In this document: positions 1-9,297 of the stretch, in pieces
Numbering within the stretch: position 1 is the first letter of the stretch
Layout: the number at the start of each line of letters is the position of its first letter
Origin: Rhizobium acidisoli
GTDB taxonomy: Bacteria > Pseudomonadota > Alphaproteobacteria > Rhizobiales > Rhizobiaceae
Assembly: GCF_002531755.2 (NCBI RefSeq)
Contig: NZ_CP034998.1
Location: forward strand, 186,001-250,000
Reading direction: 5' to 3'
DNA length: 64,000 bases
Program-made: the position numbers and the translations under genes
Notes under the pieces: generated by a model
Told to the model about the DNA's origin: nothing
The model's database searches: none
Seen by the model: the letters and a program-made list of their open reading frames with translations, nothing else

Positions 1-27
1 ACGGGGAGAGGGTTAGGGTGAGGGGCA
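1..27. repeat. Right end of a rhizobial palindromic intergenic repeat
   Basis: The first 27 bases are the exact reverse complement of 47571-47597, which opens another repeat copy in this window. The rest of this copy lies outside the window. It sits just beyond the 3' end of the chemotaxis receptor gene. The family resembles the rhizobial intergenic mosaic elements (RIME); that name is from memory, not a search. Confidence 0.75.
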
Positions 28-57
28 GGCTTCGGGCGCGAACTGAACGGCCGTGCC

Positions 58-2067
58 TCAGAACTCCGTCCAGTCACCATCCTGGCCTTTCGGCGCGCTG
101 TTGGTTGCGCCGAAGGCGTTGGCGAGCGTCTGGCCGAGGGCGCGGGCCGGTGAGGCGGTTGGGCGGGCGGTGCCTGCCCGGGCGACGCGGACCGCGGGGG
201 CCTTGGCCACTGGGCGCGCGGCGGCGCGTGGGGCGGCTGCCGGCGGTCGGGTAGAGGAGATCGGTGCGGCAGCGGCGAAGCCGCCGGTGCCGGTCAGCCT
301 GAACTGGCCGAGCAGGTTGTTCAGCGCTGTCGCTTCCGTCGCCAGGCTGTGGCTGGCGGCTGTGGACTGCTCGACCATGGCGGCGTTCTGCTGCGTGCCC
401 TGATCCATGGTGTTGACGGCGGTGTTGATCTCCTGCAGCCCGATCGACTGTTCGCGCGAGGCTTCGGCGATGGCGTGGACGTGCTGGTTGATTTCCTGCA
501 CCTCCTGGACGATCGAATCGAGTGCCTTGCCGGTTTCGCCGACCAGCGAAACGCCGGTCTGCACATGCGTGCCGGAATTGGTGATCAGGTCCTTGATTTC
601 CTTGGCCGCCTTGGCGGAACGCTGGGCGAGTTCGCGCACTTCCTGGGCAACGACGGCAAAGCCCTTGCCGGCTTCGCCGGCACGGGCGGCTTCGACGCCG
701 GCATTCAGCGCCAGAAGGTTGGTCTGGAAGGCGATATCGTCGATGACGCCGATGATGTTGGAGATTTCGCCCGAGGATTTTTCGATCTGCTGCATGGCGG
801 AGACGGCCTTGCGGACGATCTCGCCGGATTTTTCGGCGCCGAGGCGGGTGCGGGCGACGAGCTGGCTTGCCTCTTCGGCGCGCTTGGCGGCGTCGCGCAC
901 CGTCGTGGTGATCTCTTCCAGTGCGGCCGCCGTCTCTTCGACGGAGGCCGACTGCTGTTCCGTCCGCCGGGAAAGCTCGTCTGCGGAAGAGCGGATCTCG
1001 TTGGCGCCGGCACCGATCGCCCGGGCATTGGCGCCGACTGTATGCAGGGCCTCGTTGAGCTTCTCGACCGAATTGTTGAAATCCTCGCGCAGCGCATCGA
1101 GATGGGCGACGAAGGGCTGGTCGATATGCGAGGCGAGATCGCCGGCGGCAAGGCGGCGCAGGCCGTCGCCGAGCGCGGTCACGGCGCCTTCAAGCTCCGC
1201 TGCTTCGCGGGTCCGCTGCGCCTCGCGTTCGCGGCGCTCGCCGTCGCTGAGGTTGCGGTCGGCTTCGGCACGCGCCTCGATCCGGCCACGCTCGATCGCG
1301 TTGTCGCGGAAGATCGACACGGCCTTGGCCATCTGGCCGACTTCGTCGCCGCGGTCGAGCCCGCCGACCTCGCTTGCGGTGTCGCCCTCGGCAAGCCGTG
1401 TCATGCGCAGGTTGAGCCGCGTCATCGGGCCGGCAATGCCCATCTGGGCGACGACCACGCTGAAGCCGACGGCGGCGAGCACGGCAATGCCGATCAGAAC
1501 GAGGCAGAAGACGATCCGCCCGTTGACCGAAGCCGAAAGCGCGTCGCCACCGTCGTTGAGCATCGCCATCATCGCATCATTGTTGGCGATCATCTTCGGC
1601 GTCAGCGCATTGAGCTTGGCATTGATCAGGGCAACATTCGCCTGCGCCCCGGCGCTGTCCTTGGCTTTGCTCTGCTCGATGATCTTGTTCGCCAGCGTTT
1701 CGATCTCATCGATGCCGGCCTGAATTTCGTCGATCGCCTGTTTGCGGCTCGGCACCAGCGCCAACGCATCCTTCATCCGCTCGCGGGCCTGCGGCAGTTT
1801 GCTCGGCGTGGCGAGCGTCGTCTGGAATGCCGGCGTATCCGGCTTCATGTCGGCAAGCAGGCTTACCTGCAGCACCGAGGCCACCACCGAGGCGCTGGCG
1901 CGCGCGCTCTGCATCGAGGCCAGCGCTTCATGATCGATGAAGGCGCTGTAGGCGGCATCCGCACGGCGGAACTCGGCGATGACATAGACCAGCCCGGCCA
2001 TCGTGATCAGCCCCAGCAGCGCCACGACCGATATGATTTTCGTGCGGATTTTCAGATGCTTCAACAT
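58..2067 (-). CDS. Methyl-accepting chemotaxis protein (HAMP-containing)
   Basis: Inner-membrane chemoreceptor of 669 aa that signals to CheA/CheW. A first membrane helix (about 10-30) is followed by a helical periplasmic region rich in Ala and Lys, a second helix (about 187-210), a HAMP domain (about 212-265, with [11 protein letters not shown]), a second HAMP-like stretch near 290-345, and the cytoplasmic signalling domain. The conserved hairpin tip is present ([20 protein letters not shown]). The C terminus is Ala/Pro-rich and ends DWTEF, a W-x-x-F pentapeptide of the kind that tethers CheR/CheB. The ligand domain gives no clear ligand. The gene is monocistronic. Its start is the ATG at 2067, with no strong Shine-Dalgarno and a hairpin-rich leader at 2077-2106. 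Confidence 0.95.
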   Translation of the reverse strand: MLKHLKIRTKIISVVALLGLITMAGLVYVIAEFRRADAAYSAFIDHEALASMQSARASASVVASVLQVSLLADMKPDTPAFQTTLATPSKLPQARERMKDALALVPSRKQAIDEIQAGIDEIETLANKIIEQSKAKDSAGAQANVALINAKLNALTPKMIANNDAMMAMLNDGGDALSASVNGRIVFCLVLIGIAVLAAVGFSVVVAQMGIAGPMTRLNLRMTRLAEGDTASEVGGLDRGDEVGQMAKAVSIFRDNAIERGRIEARAEADRNLSDGERREREAQRTREAAELEGAVTALGDGLRRLAAGDLASHIDQPFVAHLDALREDFNNSVEKLNEALHTVGANARAIGAGANEIRSSADELSRRTEQQSASVEETAAALEEITTTVRDAAKRAEEASQLVARTRLGAEKSGEIVRKAVSAMQQIEKSSGEISNIIGVIDDIAFQTNLLALNAGVEAARAGEAGKGFAVVAQEVRELAQRSAKAAKEIKDLITNSGTHVQTGVSLVGETGKALDSIVQEVQEINQHVHAIAEASREQSIGLQEINTAVNTMDQGTQQNAAMVEQSTAASHSLATEATALNNLLGQFRLTGTGGFAAAAPISSTRPPAAAPRAAARPVAKAPAVRVARAGTARPTASPARALGQTLANAFGATNSAPKGQDGDWTEF

Positions 2068-2076
2068 GGAAATGTT

Positions 2077-2106
2077 ACCCGGTTGACCGGGCGTCGCACG
2101 CCCGGT
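2077..2106 (-). promoter_or_regulatory. Alternative hairpins in the MCP 5' leader
   Basis: On the minus strand, ACCGGGCGT (2106-2098) pairs perfectly with ACGCCCGGT (2094-2086) around a 3-nt loop. The second arm can instead pair with the next segment: CCCGG (91-87 of 20xx) with CCGGG (82-78), loop TCAA. The two hairpins exclude each other, and the last one ends about 10 nt before the ATG. This could modulate translation of the receptor, but no T-run follows, so it is not a standard terminator. Function is inferred. Confidence 0.45.
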
Positions 2107-2316
2107 TCTTTGAAATCAATTGTTGCAAACAGAGCGCTGCGTCGGTGTCGCGGCTCAGGGATTATTGCGGGGTTGACGCATGCATCATGCAATCGGCCGG
2201 CGGGTCCGTGTCGTCGTCATAAATAGAGGCGATATTCTTTAATTCCGCGCTAACGGCGGCGCAGACACACCCATAATTTTAGGGAGGCAAGAGGTTGGCG
2301 CCAACGCTCATGAGAG

Positions 2317-3707
<1,391 letters not shown>

Positions 3708-4583
3708 ATGACGCAATCCAAGCTGGCATCCCTGACTCTCAAAGGGTTTTTCGCGTTCGGGCTGCTGCTGGCGGCGCTGTTGTCGAGCTTTGCCGCATCC
3801 GCCCAGCAGGCAACACCGTCGCTGCCGCTGCTTTTCGATGCGCGTGAACGTCTGGCGAGGCCTGATCTCTCCTCGCTGGTCCGCTTGCGCTTCCTGACCT
3901 CGGTCGATTTTCCGCCCTTCAATTTTACCGATCAGAACGGCAAGCTTTCCGGTTTCAACGTCGATCTCGCCCGCGAAATCTGCAGTGAGCTGGAGATTTC
4001 CGACAAGTGCCAGATCCAGGCGATCCCCTTCGCCGATCTCAAGGATGCGCTCGCCGCCTCGCAGGGCGATGCCGTGATCGCCGGTCTTGCCGTGACGCCG
4101 GAGCTGCGCCGGCAATTCGTCTTCTCCCGGCCGTATCTGATGCTGCCGGCCCGCTTCGTGCGCAATCTCGCCGTGCCGCTCGACGGCAAGACGGCTGCCG
4201 CGCTTTCGGCGCACCCGGTCGGTGTGGTCAAAGGCACCGTGCACGAGGCGATGCTGGCCGCCTTCTTTCCGGCGATCAAGGCTCAGGCCTTCGACACCAA
4301 GGACGCTCTGCTTGCGGCACTGAAGGATCGCAAGGTCGATGCCGCCTTCGCCGATGCGCTGCAGCTTTCCTTCTGGGTCTCCTCGCCCGCCTCGGCCAAA
4401 TGCTGCGCCCTGTTCGACGGGCCCTATCTCTCCGAGCATTTCCTCGGCGAGGGCATGACGATCATGCTGCGGCAGAAGGACAGCGTGCTGACGGCGGCCA
4501 TCGACCACGCGCTCGCCACGCTGTCGCGCAACGGCCGCCTCCAGGAAATCTATCTGCGCTATTTTCCCTACGGGCTCTATTGA
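3708..4583 (+). CDS. Periplasmic amino-acid-type substrate-binding protein (SBP_bac_3)
   Basis: A 291-aa secreted binding protein. Signal peptide about 1-32, ending ASAQQ. The mature part follows the family-3 pattern: LRFLTSVDFPPFNF, then GFNVDLAREICSEL, AGLAVTPELRRQFVFSRPYL in the first lobe and GVVKGTVHEA and DAAFADALQLSFW in the second. These features match polar amino acid ABC receptors, and related sensors of opines or cystine. No permease or ATPase is nearby, so it is an orphan that may lend substrate to a transporter elsewhere or act in sensing. The Shine-Dalgarno is weak. It is convergent with the TerB-like gene, 10 bp apart. Confidence 0.88.
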   Translation: MTQSKLASLTLKGFFAFGLLLAALLSSFAASAQQATPSLPLLFDARERLARPDLSSLVRLRFLTSVDFPPFNFTDQNGKLSGFNVDLAREICSELEISDKCQIQAIPFADLKDALAASQGDAVIAGLAVTPELRRQFVFSRPYLMLPARFVRNLAVPLDGKTAAALSAHPVGVVKGTVHEAMLAAFFPAIKAQAFDTKDALLAALKDRKVDAAFADALQLSFWVSSPASAKCCALFDGPYLSEHFLGEGMTIMLRQKDSVLTAAIDHALATLSRNGRLQEIYLRYFPYGLY

Positions 4584-4593
4584 ACCTTCGAGC

Positions 4594-5007
4594 TTATCCC
4601 TTGCGGAAGCGGGCAATGGCGCTGCGCTCGATGGCCGCGCAGGTGAGCTTGTCGAGACCGAGCCGGTCGCGCAGCAGGCTGAGCAGCCGCAGTTCCTCGG
4701 CTTTGACAGAGAGATCGGCGGAAGCGACTTCGACGGCCAGCGCATAGGCGGTGTCGTAGAGTTTTGCCGGCAGGGTGTCGCGCACGGTTTCGAGAACGAC
4801 GTCGAGGCCCTCGGGCCCGGCCAGCAGCGAGGCGCAGTCGCGCGCCACCGAAATCAGCTTGTCGTCGTCGAAATCCCGGAAAACCGGCAGGAATCCGATC
4901 AGTTGTCCGATCCTTTCCATCTCCCGGTCGTTCATCGTGCTGTCGACGGCGGAGGCCATCACCATCACGTAGATCAGCGCATCATGGGCGGAAAGCGGCT
5001 TGTTCAT
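4594..5007 (-). CDS. TerB-like protein
   Basis: A 137-aa all-helical protein with no signal peptide. The N-terminal helix pair (ALIYVMVMASAVDSTMNDREMERIGQLIG) and the later VEVASADLSVKAEELRLLSLLRDRLGL match the TerB/DjlA-N fold, with acidic residues at helix starts where metal binding is proposed. TerB-family proteins are linked to tellurite resistance and envelope stress, but no other ter gene is present, so a role in tellurite resistance is not supported. It is a single gene and ends 10 bp from the convergent binding-protein gene. Confidence 0.82.
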   Translation of the reverse strand: MNKPLSAHDALIYVMVMASAVDSTMNDREMERIGQLIGFLPVFRDFDDDKLISVARDCASLLAGPEGLDVVLETVRDTLPAKLYDTAYALAVEVASADLSVKAEELRLLSLLRDRLGLDKLTCAAIERSAIARFRKG

Positions 5008-5089
5008 CTCTGATTCCTTTTTCGATCAGCCCAGAGTGGGAATTGGCAGCCGGCATTACAAGGGATCGGCGCCCTGTCAAGACCGCCGG

Positions 5090-5794
5090 TCACCTCCGGC
5101 GCGGATCGTTGCCGTAAAGGCCTTTTCCGGCCTGCCTGGCCTTTTCGGCGGCCGATGCCAGCGGCGAACCCGCCGCTGCCTCAGCCCAGCCGTTTTCGGC
5201 AAGCCATGTGCCGAGATCCTGCGTGCCGAGCCGGCAGGCGGTGGTCGCCGTATCCTTCCATTCGGCGCTGTCGAGATCGCAGGCGATGCTGCGGTTGCGG
5301 AGCAGCTGGCGCAGCGCGGTCTTGGCCATCATGCCGCAGGGCCATTGCCGGCCCGTCGGCCCGCATATCTTGTCGGCCGGCGTCGGCACGATGCCGGCAA
5401 GCTGCAGCTTGCGCTCGCCGAAGGCGAGAAGGCCGGCATTTTCGACTGCCGGCCGCGCCAGTTCCATCGGCTTTTTCGCGGCTGGACTTGCCGTCTGCCC
5501 GGCGGCCGTCTCGGCTCGCTTCTCGCTCTCGGCGGGTTTGGGCACCGTGCCGTCGGCAGGCCCGGGGGAGGGCGCTGCCGGTTCCGTCGAGCGGACGATC
5601 ACTTCAGCCCGGTCGTCCGAAATCGCAGCCGGTTCGCCGGCTTGCGCGGGCGGATCCGCCGCGGCCGCCGTCTCCTCGGCAGACACGGGCTCGTCCCCGG
5701 CCGTGCCGCCCCGCAGCCTTGCTTCACCCGCCATCAGCAGGCCGGCCACCACCACCATGCCTATGAGACCTGTGAAGACGGCGGCAGGGCGCAT
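5090..5794 (-). CDS. Membrane-anchored thermonuclease (SNase)-like protein
   Basis: A 234-aa protein. A single N-terminal hydrophobic helix (about 7-24) anchors it or acts as an uncleaved signal. A Pro/Ala/Glu-rich linker follows to about residue 115. The C-terminal part has SNase-fold landmarks: LQLAGIVPTPAD, WPCGMMAKTALRQLL, DLGTWLAENGWAEA and KARQAGKGLYG. The Arg/Glu catalytic residues of staphylococcal nuclease are not evident, so it may be a degenerate, non-nucleolytic OB-fold domain. The ATG at 5794 is chosen because it starts the hydrophobic helix; an upstream in-frame ATG at 5839 would overlap the regulator gene at 5806 by more. Its neighbour upstream is the S24 regulator. Confidence 0.8.
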   Translation of the reverse strand: MRPAAVFTGLIGMVVVAGLLMAGEARLRGGTAGDEPVSAEETAAAADPPAQAGEPAAISDDRAEVIVRSTEPAAPSPGPADGTVPKPAESEKRAETAAGQTASPAAKKPMELARPAVENAGLLAFGERKLQLAGIVPTPADKICGPTGRQWPCGMMAKTALRQLLRNRSIACDLDSAEWKDTATTACRLGTQDLGTWLAENGWAEAAAGSPLASAAEKARQAGKGLYGNDPRRR

Positions 5795-5805
5795 GGAATA
5801 TCTTC

Positions 5806-6483
5806 CTATTGGCTGGCCCAGATGATGCGGGCGATCCAATCGACATCGGAAAGCTCGAGGGTGCGGTGGGGATGTTCGGGATTGAGCGACATCAGCTCGA
5901 TCGAGCGCGGGCTTTGGCGCAGCAGCACCTTGGCCATCACCTCGCCCTCGCAGGTGCGCACGACGACGCGGTCGTTGCGGCGCACCTGCGCGCCGGGCTC
6001 GACGATCAGCACGTCGCCGTCGCGGTAGAGCGGCATCATGCTCTCGCCCTGCACCTCCAGCGCGTAGACGGCTGACTTCTGCGCCGGAGCCGCCGGAAAT
6101 TCCACCACGTCCCAGCCCTGGCCGGCCGGAAAACCGCCATCGTCGAAGAAGCCGCCGGCGCCGGCCTGCGCAAAGCCGAGCAGCGGGATCGAGCTGCCCT
6201 GCGGCGGAAAGGTGCCGTCAGGCTGGCCGGCCGGCCGCTTGGAAAAACCGGCATCCGGCTGCAGGAAGGCAAGGAACTGCTCGACGCTCGCCCCGGTGGC
6301 ATCGAGCACCTTGGCGATCGATTCCGTCGAGGGCCAGCGCAGCCGCCCGTCAGCGGATAGCCGTTTCGACTTGTTGAAGGATGTGGGGTCGAGCCCGGCG
6401 CGCCGCGCAAGACCGGATGGCGTCAGCTCGTGCCGCTCGGCAAGCCTGTCGATCGCTCCCCAGATCTGATCGTGTGACAGCAT
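5806..6483 (-). CDS. LexA/CI-like transcriptional regulator (HTH + S24 peptidase)
   Basis: A 225-aa cytoplasmic regulator. The N terminus is a helix-turn-helix (about 5-75, with TPSGLARRAGLDPTSFNKSKR). The C terminus is an S24 domain (about 138-222) with catalytic Ser148 in QGESMMPLYRDGD and Lys185 in GEVMAKVLL. The hinge region contains FAQAGAG (104-110), whose Ala-Gly bonds are plausible autocleavage sites. It therefore has what LexA-type self-cleavage needs, although many rhizobial chromosomal homologues have no proven inducer. Start ATG 6483. It is followed within 12 bp by the SNase-like gene and may be co-transcribed with it. Confidence 0.9.
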   Translation of the reverse strand: MLSHDQIWGAIDRLAERHELTPSGLARRAGLDPTSFNKSKRLSADGRLRWPSTESIAKVLDATGASVEQFLAFLQPDAGFSKRPAGQPDGTFPPQGSSIPLLGFAQAGAGGFFDDGGFPAGQGWDVVEFPAAPAQKSAVYALEVQGESMMPLYRDGDVLIVEPGAQVRRNDRVVVRTCEGEVMAKVLLRQSPRSIELMSLNPEHPHRTLELSDVDWIARIIWASQ

Positions 6484-6596
6484 AGGCGCCCGATTCCGTG
6501 CGCGGCTCATCCGCGCGTCAGCCGGGCGGAATATTAACCGACCGTGCCGCCCGAGTAAAGGCAAAGGAGGAATAAAATCCTGTTATTGCAAGGGTT

Positions 6597-7244
6597 TCAG
6601 GCGACCATCGCCATGTTGATCTTGCCGAGCTGGATGACCGCCTGCGTCCGGCTGTCGACGTCGAGCTTCAAGAGGATCGCCGAGACATGCGCCTTGATCG
6701 TCGCCTCGGAGACGCCGAGTTCATAGGCGATCTGCTTGTTCAACAGCCCTTCGCCGAGCATGGTCAGCACCCGGCTCTGCTGCGGCGTCAGCGTATGCAG
6801 GCGGTGGATCAGGTCGGCGACATCGGGATCCTGCTCCTGGCCGCCGCGGTAGTTTTCCGGCGTGGCGATATCGCCGGCAAGCACCGTCTGGATGCTGCGG
6901 CGAATATCCTCGATGCCGGCGGATTTGGAAATGAAGCCGGAGGCGCCGAGTTCCAGCGCCCGGCGGATCGTCGTCGCATCGTCGGTTGCCGAGACGATGA
7001 TGATCGGCAAGCTGGCGAATTCGGAGCGCAGCGCCATCAGGCCGGAAAAGCCGCTGACCCCGGGCATGGCGAGGTCGAGCAGCATCAGGTCGGCCTCCGC
7101 ATGGGCGCCTGCCGCTTTGCGCGCCGCCGCGAAATCGCCGGCCTCGACGATCGCTTGGCGGCCTTCCATGCCGATGACGGCCTGGCGCAGCGCATCGCGA
7201 AACAGCGGATGATCGTCGGCAATGATGATGGTCTGTTCCTGCAT
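6597..7244 (-). CDS. LuxR/NarL-type response regulator
   Basis: A 215-aa two-component response regulator. The receiver domain (about 5-122) has the acidic pair DDH (10-12), phospho-acceptor Asp57 in LLDLAMPG, Thr/Ser in VSATD and Lys in FISKSAG. The C-terminal LuxR HTH (about 148-208) reads LTPQQSRVLTMLGEGLLNKQIA then ATIKAHVSAIL. No cognate histidine kinase lies beside it, so it is an orphan. It could be served by a hybrid kinase elsewhere, but nothing links it to the one at 43395. The ATG at 7244 has GGGAGGGAG about 7 nt upstream; the longer frame lacks such a site. Confidence 0.93.
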   Translation of the reverse strand: MQEQTIIIADDHPLFRDALRQAVIGMEGRQAIVEAGDFAAARKAAGAHAEADLMLLDLAMPGVSGFSGLMALRSEFASLPIIIVSATDDATTIRRALELGASGFISKSAGIEDIRRSIQTVLAGDIATPENYRGGQEQDPDVADLIHRLHTLTPQQSRVLTMLGEGLLNKQIAYELGVSEATIKAHVSAILLKLDVDSRTQAVIQLGKINMAMVA

Positions 7245-7337
7245 CGAAAACTCCCTCCCAAGAGCCCGATCGTGCCCGCATGCGCCGCCGTCCCCTCCGA
7301 GCTCTGCATGCATGCCTAGTGATATGACTATATCAGA

Positions 7338-7736
7338 TCAGGTTTTCTGCGGAAGGGGATTGGCGTTTTCCTCAGCCTGAAACTCCTTCACCATCCCCAT
7401 GAAACTCTTCATCATCTTCTCCATGATGCTGATCGAGCGGTCGACCTCGGCATCGCTCGGCAGCGCCCGCTGGATGGGGCCGCCCTGTTCCAGCTTCGTC
7501 ACCCGCTCGGACAGCCGGTCGAGTTCGTCCTCATAGGCCGCCCGCTCGTCGGCCGCCATCCGGCAGACGAGGGCGCCGTCCTTGTCTTGGCAGATCGACA
7601 TCGCCCCGGTCTGCCGGTCGAGCCGGACGAAATGGTCGCCGCTCTTCTCCAGCTGGAACCGGCTTGCATCGGCCTCGGCCGCGGCGGCCCCAAACGGCAG
7701 GAGAAGAACGCCAAGTGTCAGAACCAAAATCTTCAT
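7338..7736 (-). CDS. Secreted protein of unknown function
   Basis: A 132-aa protein that I do not recognise. Signal peptide about 1-20 (LLLPFGAAAAEA). The mature part begins with a short beta-rich motif (FVRLDRQTGAMSICQDKDGALVCRM) with two cysteines that could form a disulfide. A short coiled coil (about 64-84, DELDRLSERVTKLEQ) and a methionine-rich helix near 104-118 follow. It is probably periplasmic. It is divergent from the DUF952 gene. Confidence 0.75.
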   Translation of the reverse strand: MKILVLTLGVLLLPFGAAAAEADASRFQLEKSGDHFVRLDRQTGAMSICQDKDGALVCRMAADERAAYEDELDRLSERVTKLEQGGPIQRALPSDAEVDRSISIMEKMMKSFMGMVKEFQAEENANPLPQKT

Positions 7737-7855
7737 CGTCTCATCCTCCGGAATTTGCTCTCGCTATTTAGTCCCCGTTTTTACGGCCGGGGCGTGGACA
7801 TCGCCGCCTCTTTCCGGCAAAGCGCTGGTGACCGAGGATCAGCAATCGCGAGGCC

Positions 7856-8212
7856 ATGATGAGCGTGACACCGACCCTTTACAAGATCGTGACGGAAACG
7901 CTCTGGCAGCAAGCCAGACAAACCGGCATTTTTCATGGCGCCGGCATCGATCTCAAGGATGGTTTCATCCATTTCTCGACGGCAGAGCAGGTGAAGCAGA
8001 CCGCCGCGCTGCATTTTACCGGCCAGGCCGGCCTGCTGCTGATTGCCGTTAATGGCGGCCGCTTCGGTGACAAGCTGGTGTTCGAGCCCTCGCGCGGCGG
8101 CGATCTCTTCCCGCATCTCTATGCCGATCTGCCGCTTGAAGCGGTGCTCTGGGAAGCGCCGCTGCCGCTCGACCAGGCCGGCGCCCATATTTTCCCGGAG
8201 CTGCAGCCATGA
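7856..8212 (+). CDS. DUF952 family protein
   Basis: A 118-aa soluble protein of the DUF952 family, characterised by ...DGFIHFSTAEQV... early and DLFPHLYADLPLEAV late. The fold is related to ADP-ribosyltransferase-like small proteins, but no activity is established. It overlaps pyrD by 4 bp (ATGA), so the two are translationally coupled. This pairing suggests shared expression, not a proven role in pyrimidine synthesis. The start is ambiguous: ATGs at 7856 and 7859. Confidence 0.87.
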   Translation: MMSVTPTLYKIVTETLWQQARQTGIFHGAGIDLKDGFIHFSTAEQVKQTAALHFTGQAGLLLIAVNGGRFGDKLVFEPSRGGDLFPHLYADLPLEAVLWEAPLPLDQAGAHIFPELQP

Positions 8213-9297
8213 TCGATCCTTTCAAGCGTCTCGCCCGCAAGGGTCTGTTCCTCTTCGATCCGGAAACGGCGCATAGCATGTCGATTGCCGCGCTGAAATC
8301 CGGCCTGGTGCCCGCCTGCCAGATCACGCCCGATCCGCGCCTGCGCCAGACCGTCGCCGGCCTCACCTTCGAAAACCCGCTCGGCATGGCGGCAGGTTAT
8401 GACAAGAATGCCGAGGTGCCGGAGGCGCTGCTGAAACTCGGTTTCGGCTTTACCGAGATCGGCACGGTGACGCCGAAGCCGCAAGCCGGCAATCCGCGCC
8501 CGCGCATCTTCCGCCTGGTCGAGGATGAAGCGGTCATCAACCGCCTCGGCTTCAACAATGAAGGCCATGAGGCCGCTTTCGCACGCCTCGCGGCGCTGAG
8601 CGGCAAGGGCATCGTCGGCGTCAATATCGGCGCCAACAAGGACAGCGAGGATCGCATCGCCGATTACGTCGCCGGCATCCGCCGCTTCCATTCCGTCGCG
8701 CGCTATTTCACCGCCAATATTTCCTCGCCGAACACGCCCGGCCTGCGTGACCTGCAGGCGCGTGAAAGCCTGGCGGCGCTGCTATCATCCGTGCTGGCGG
8801 CGCGCGACGAAGTGGCGGCGGCCTCGGGCCGCAAGGTCCCGGTCTTCCTGAAGATCGCCCCCGATCTGACTGAGGAAGGCATGGACGATATCGCGGCGGA
8901 AGCGCTTTCGCATGCGCTGGATGGCTTGATCGTCTCCAACACCACGCTGTCGCGCGACGGTCTCAAGGATCAGCGGCAGGCCAAGGAGACGGGCGGCCTC
9001 TCCGGCGTGCCGCTGTTCGAAAAGTCGACTTCGGTGCTTGCGAGAATGCGCAAGCGTGTCGGCGCCGCACTGCCGATCATCGGCGTCGGCGGCGTCTCCT
9101 CGGCCGAAACAGCGCTGGAGAAGATCAGGGCGGGCGCCGACCTCGTCCAGCTTTATTCCTGCATGGTCTATGAAGGCCCCGGTCTGCCCGGCGATATCGT
9201 CCGCGGCCTCTCCAAACTCATGGACCGCGAAAAGGCGGCCACGATCGGCGAGTTGCGTGACACCAGGCTGGATTACTGGGCGGCGCGAAAAGTCTGA
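8209..9297 (+). CDS. pyrD: Dihydroorotate dehydrogenase (quinone), class 2
   Basis: A 362-aa FMN enzyme of de novo pyrimidine synthesis that oxidises dihydroorotate to orotate and passes electrons to membrane quinone. The N-terminal amphipathic helices (about 1-35) mark the membrane-associated class 2. Seen motifs: NPLGMAAGYDKNAE (FMN site), EIGTVTPKPQAGNPRPRIFR, NRLGFNN, and NISSPNTPGLR (170-180) with the catalytic serine at about 173. FMN phosphate-binding loop GVGGVSSAETALEKIRAGA lies near the C terminus. It is coupled to the upstream DUF952 gene and overlaps the convergent MATE gene by 25 bp. Confidence 0.97.
   Translation: MIDPFKRLARKGLFLFDPETAHSMSIAALKSGLVPACQITPDPRLRQTVAGLTFENPLGMAAGYDKNAEVPEALLKLGFGFTEIGTVTPKPQAGNPRPRIFRLVEDEAVINRLGFNNEGHEAAFARLAALSGKGIVGVNIGANKDSEDRIADYVAGIRRFHSVARYFTANISSPNTPGLRDLQARESLAALLSSVLAARDEVAAASGRKVPVFLKIAPDLTEEGMDDIAAEALSHALDGLIVSNTTLSRDGLKDQRQAKETGGLSGVPLFEKSTSVLARMRKRVGAALPIIGVGGVSSAETALEKIRAGADLVQLYSCMVYEGPGLPGDIVRGLSKLMDREKAATIGELRDTRLDYWAARKV

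Noticed and set aside
349..2226. A 625-codon frame opposite the first MCP
   Set aside because: Antisense shadow with no ribosome site. The MCP on the other strand is complete.
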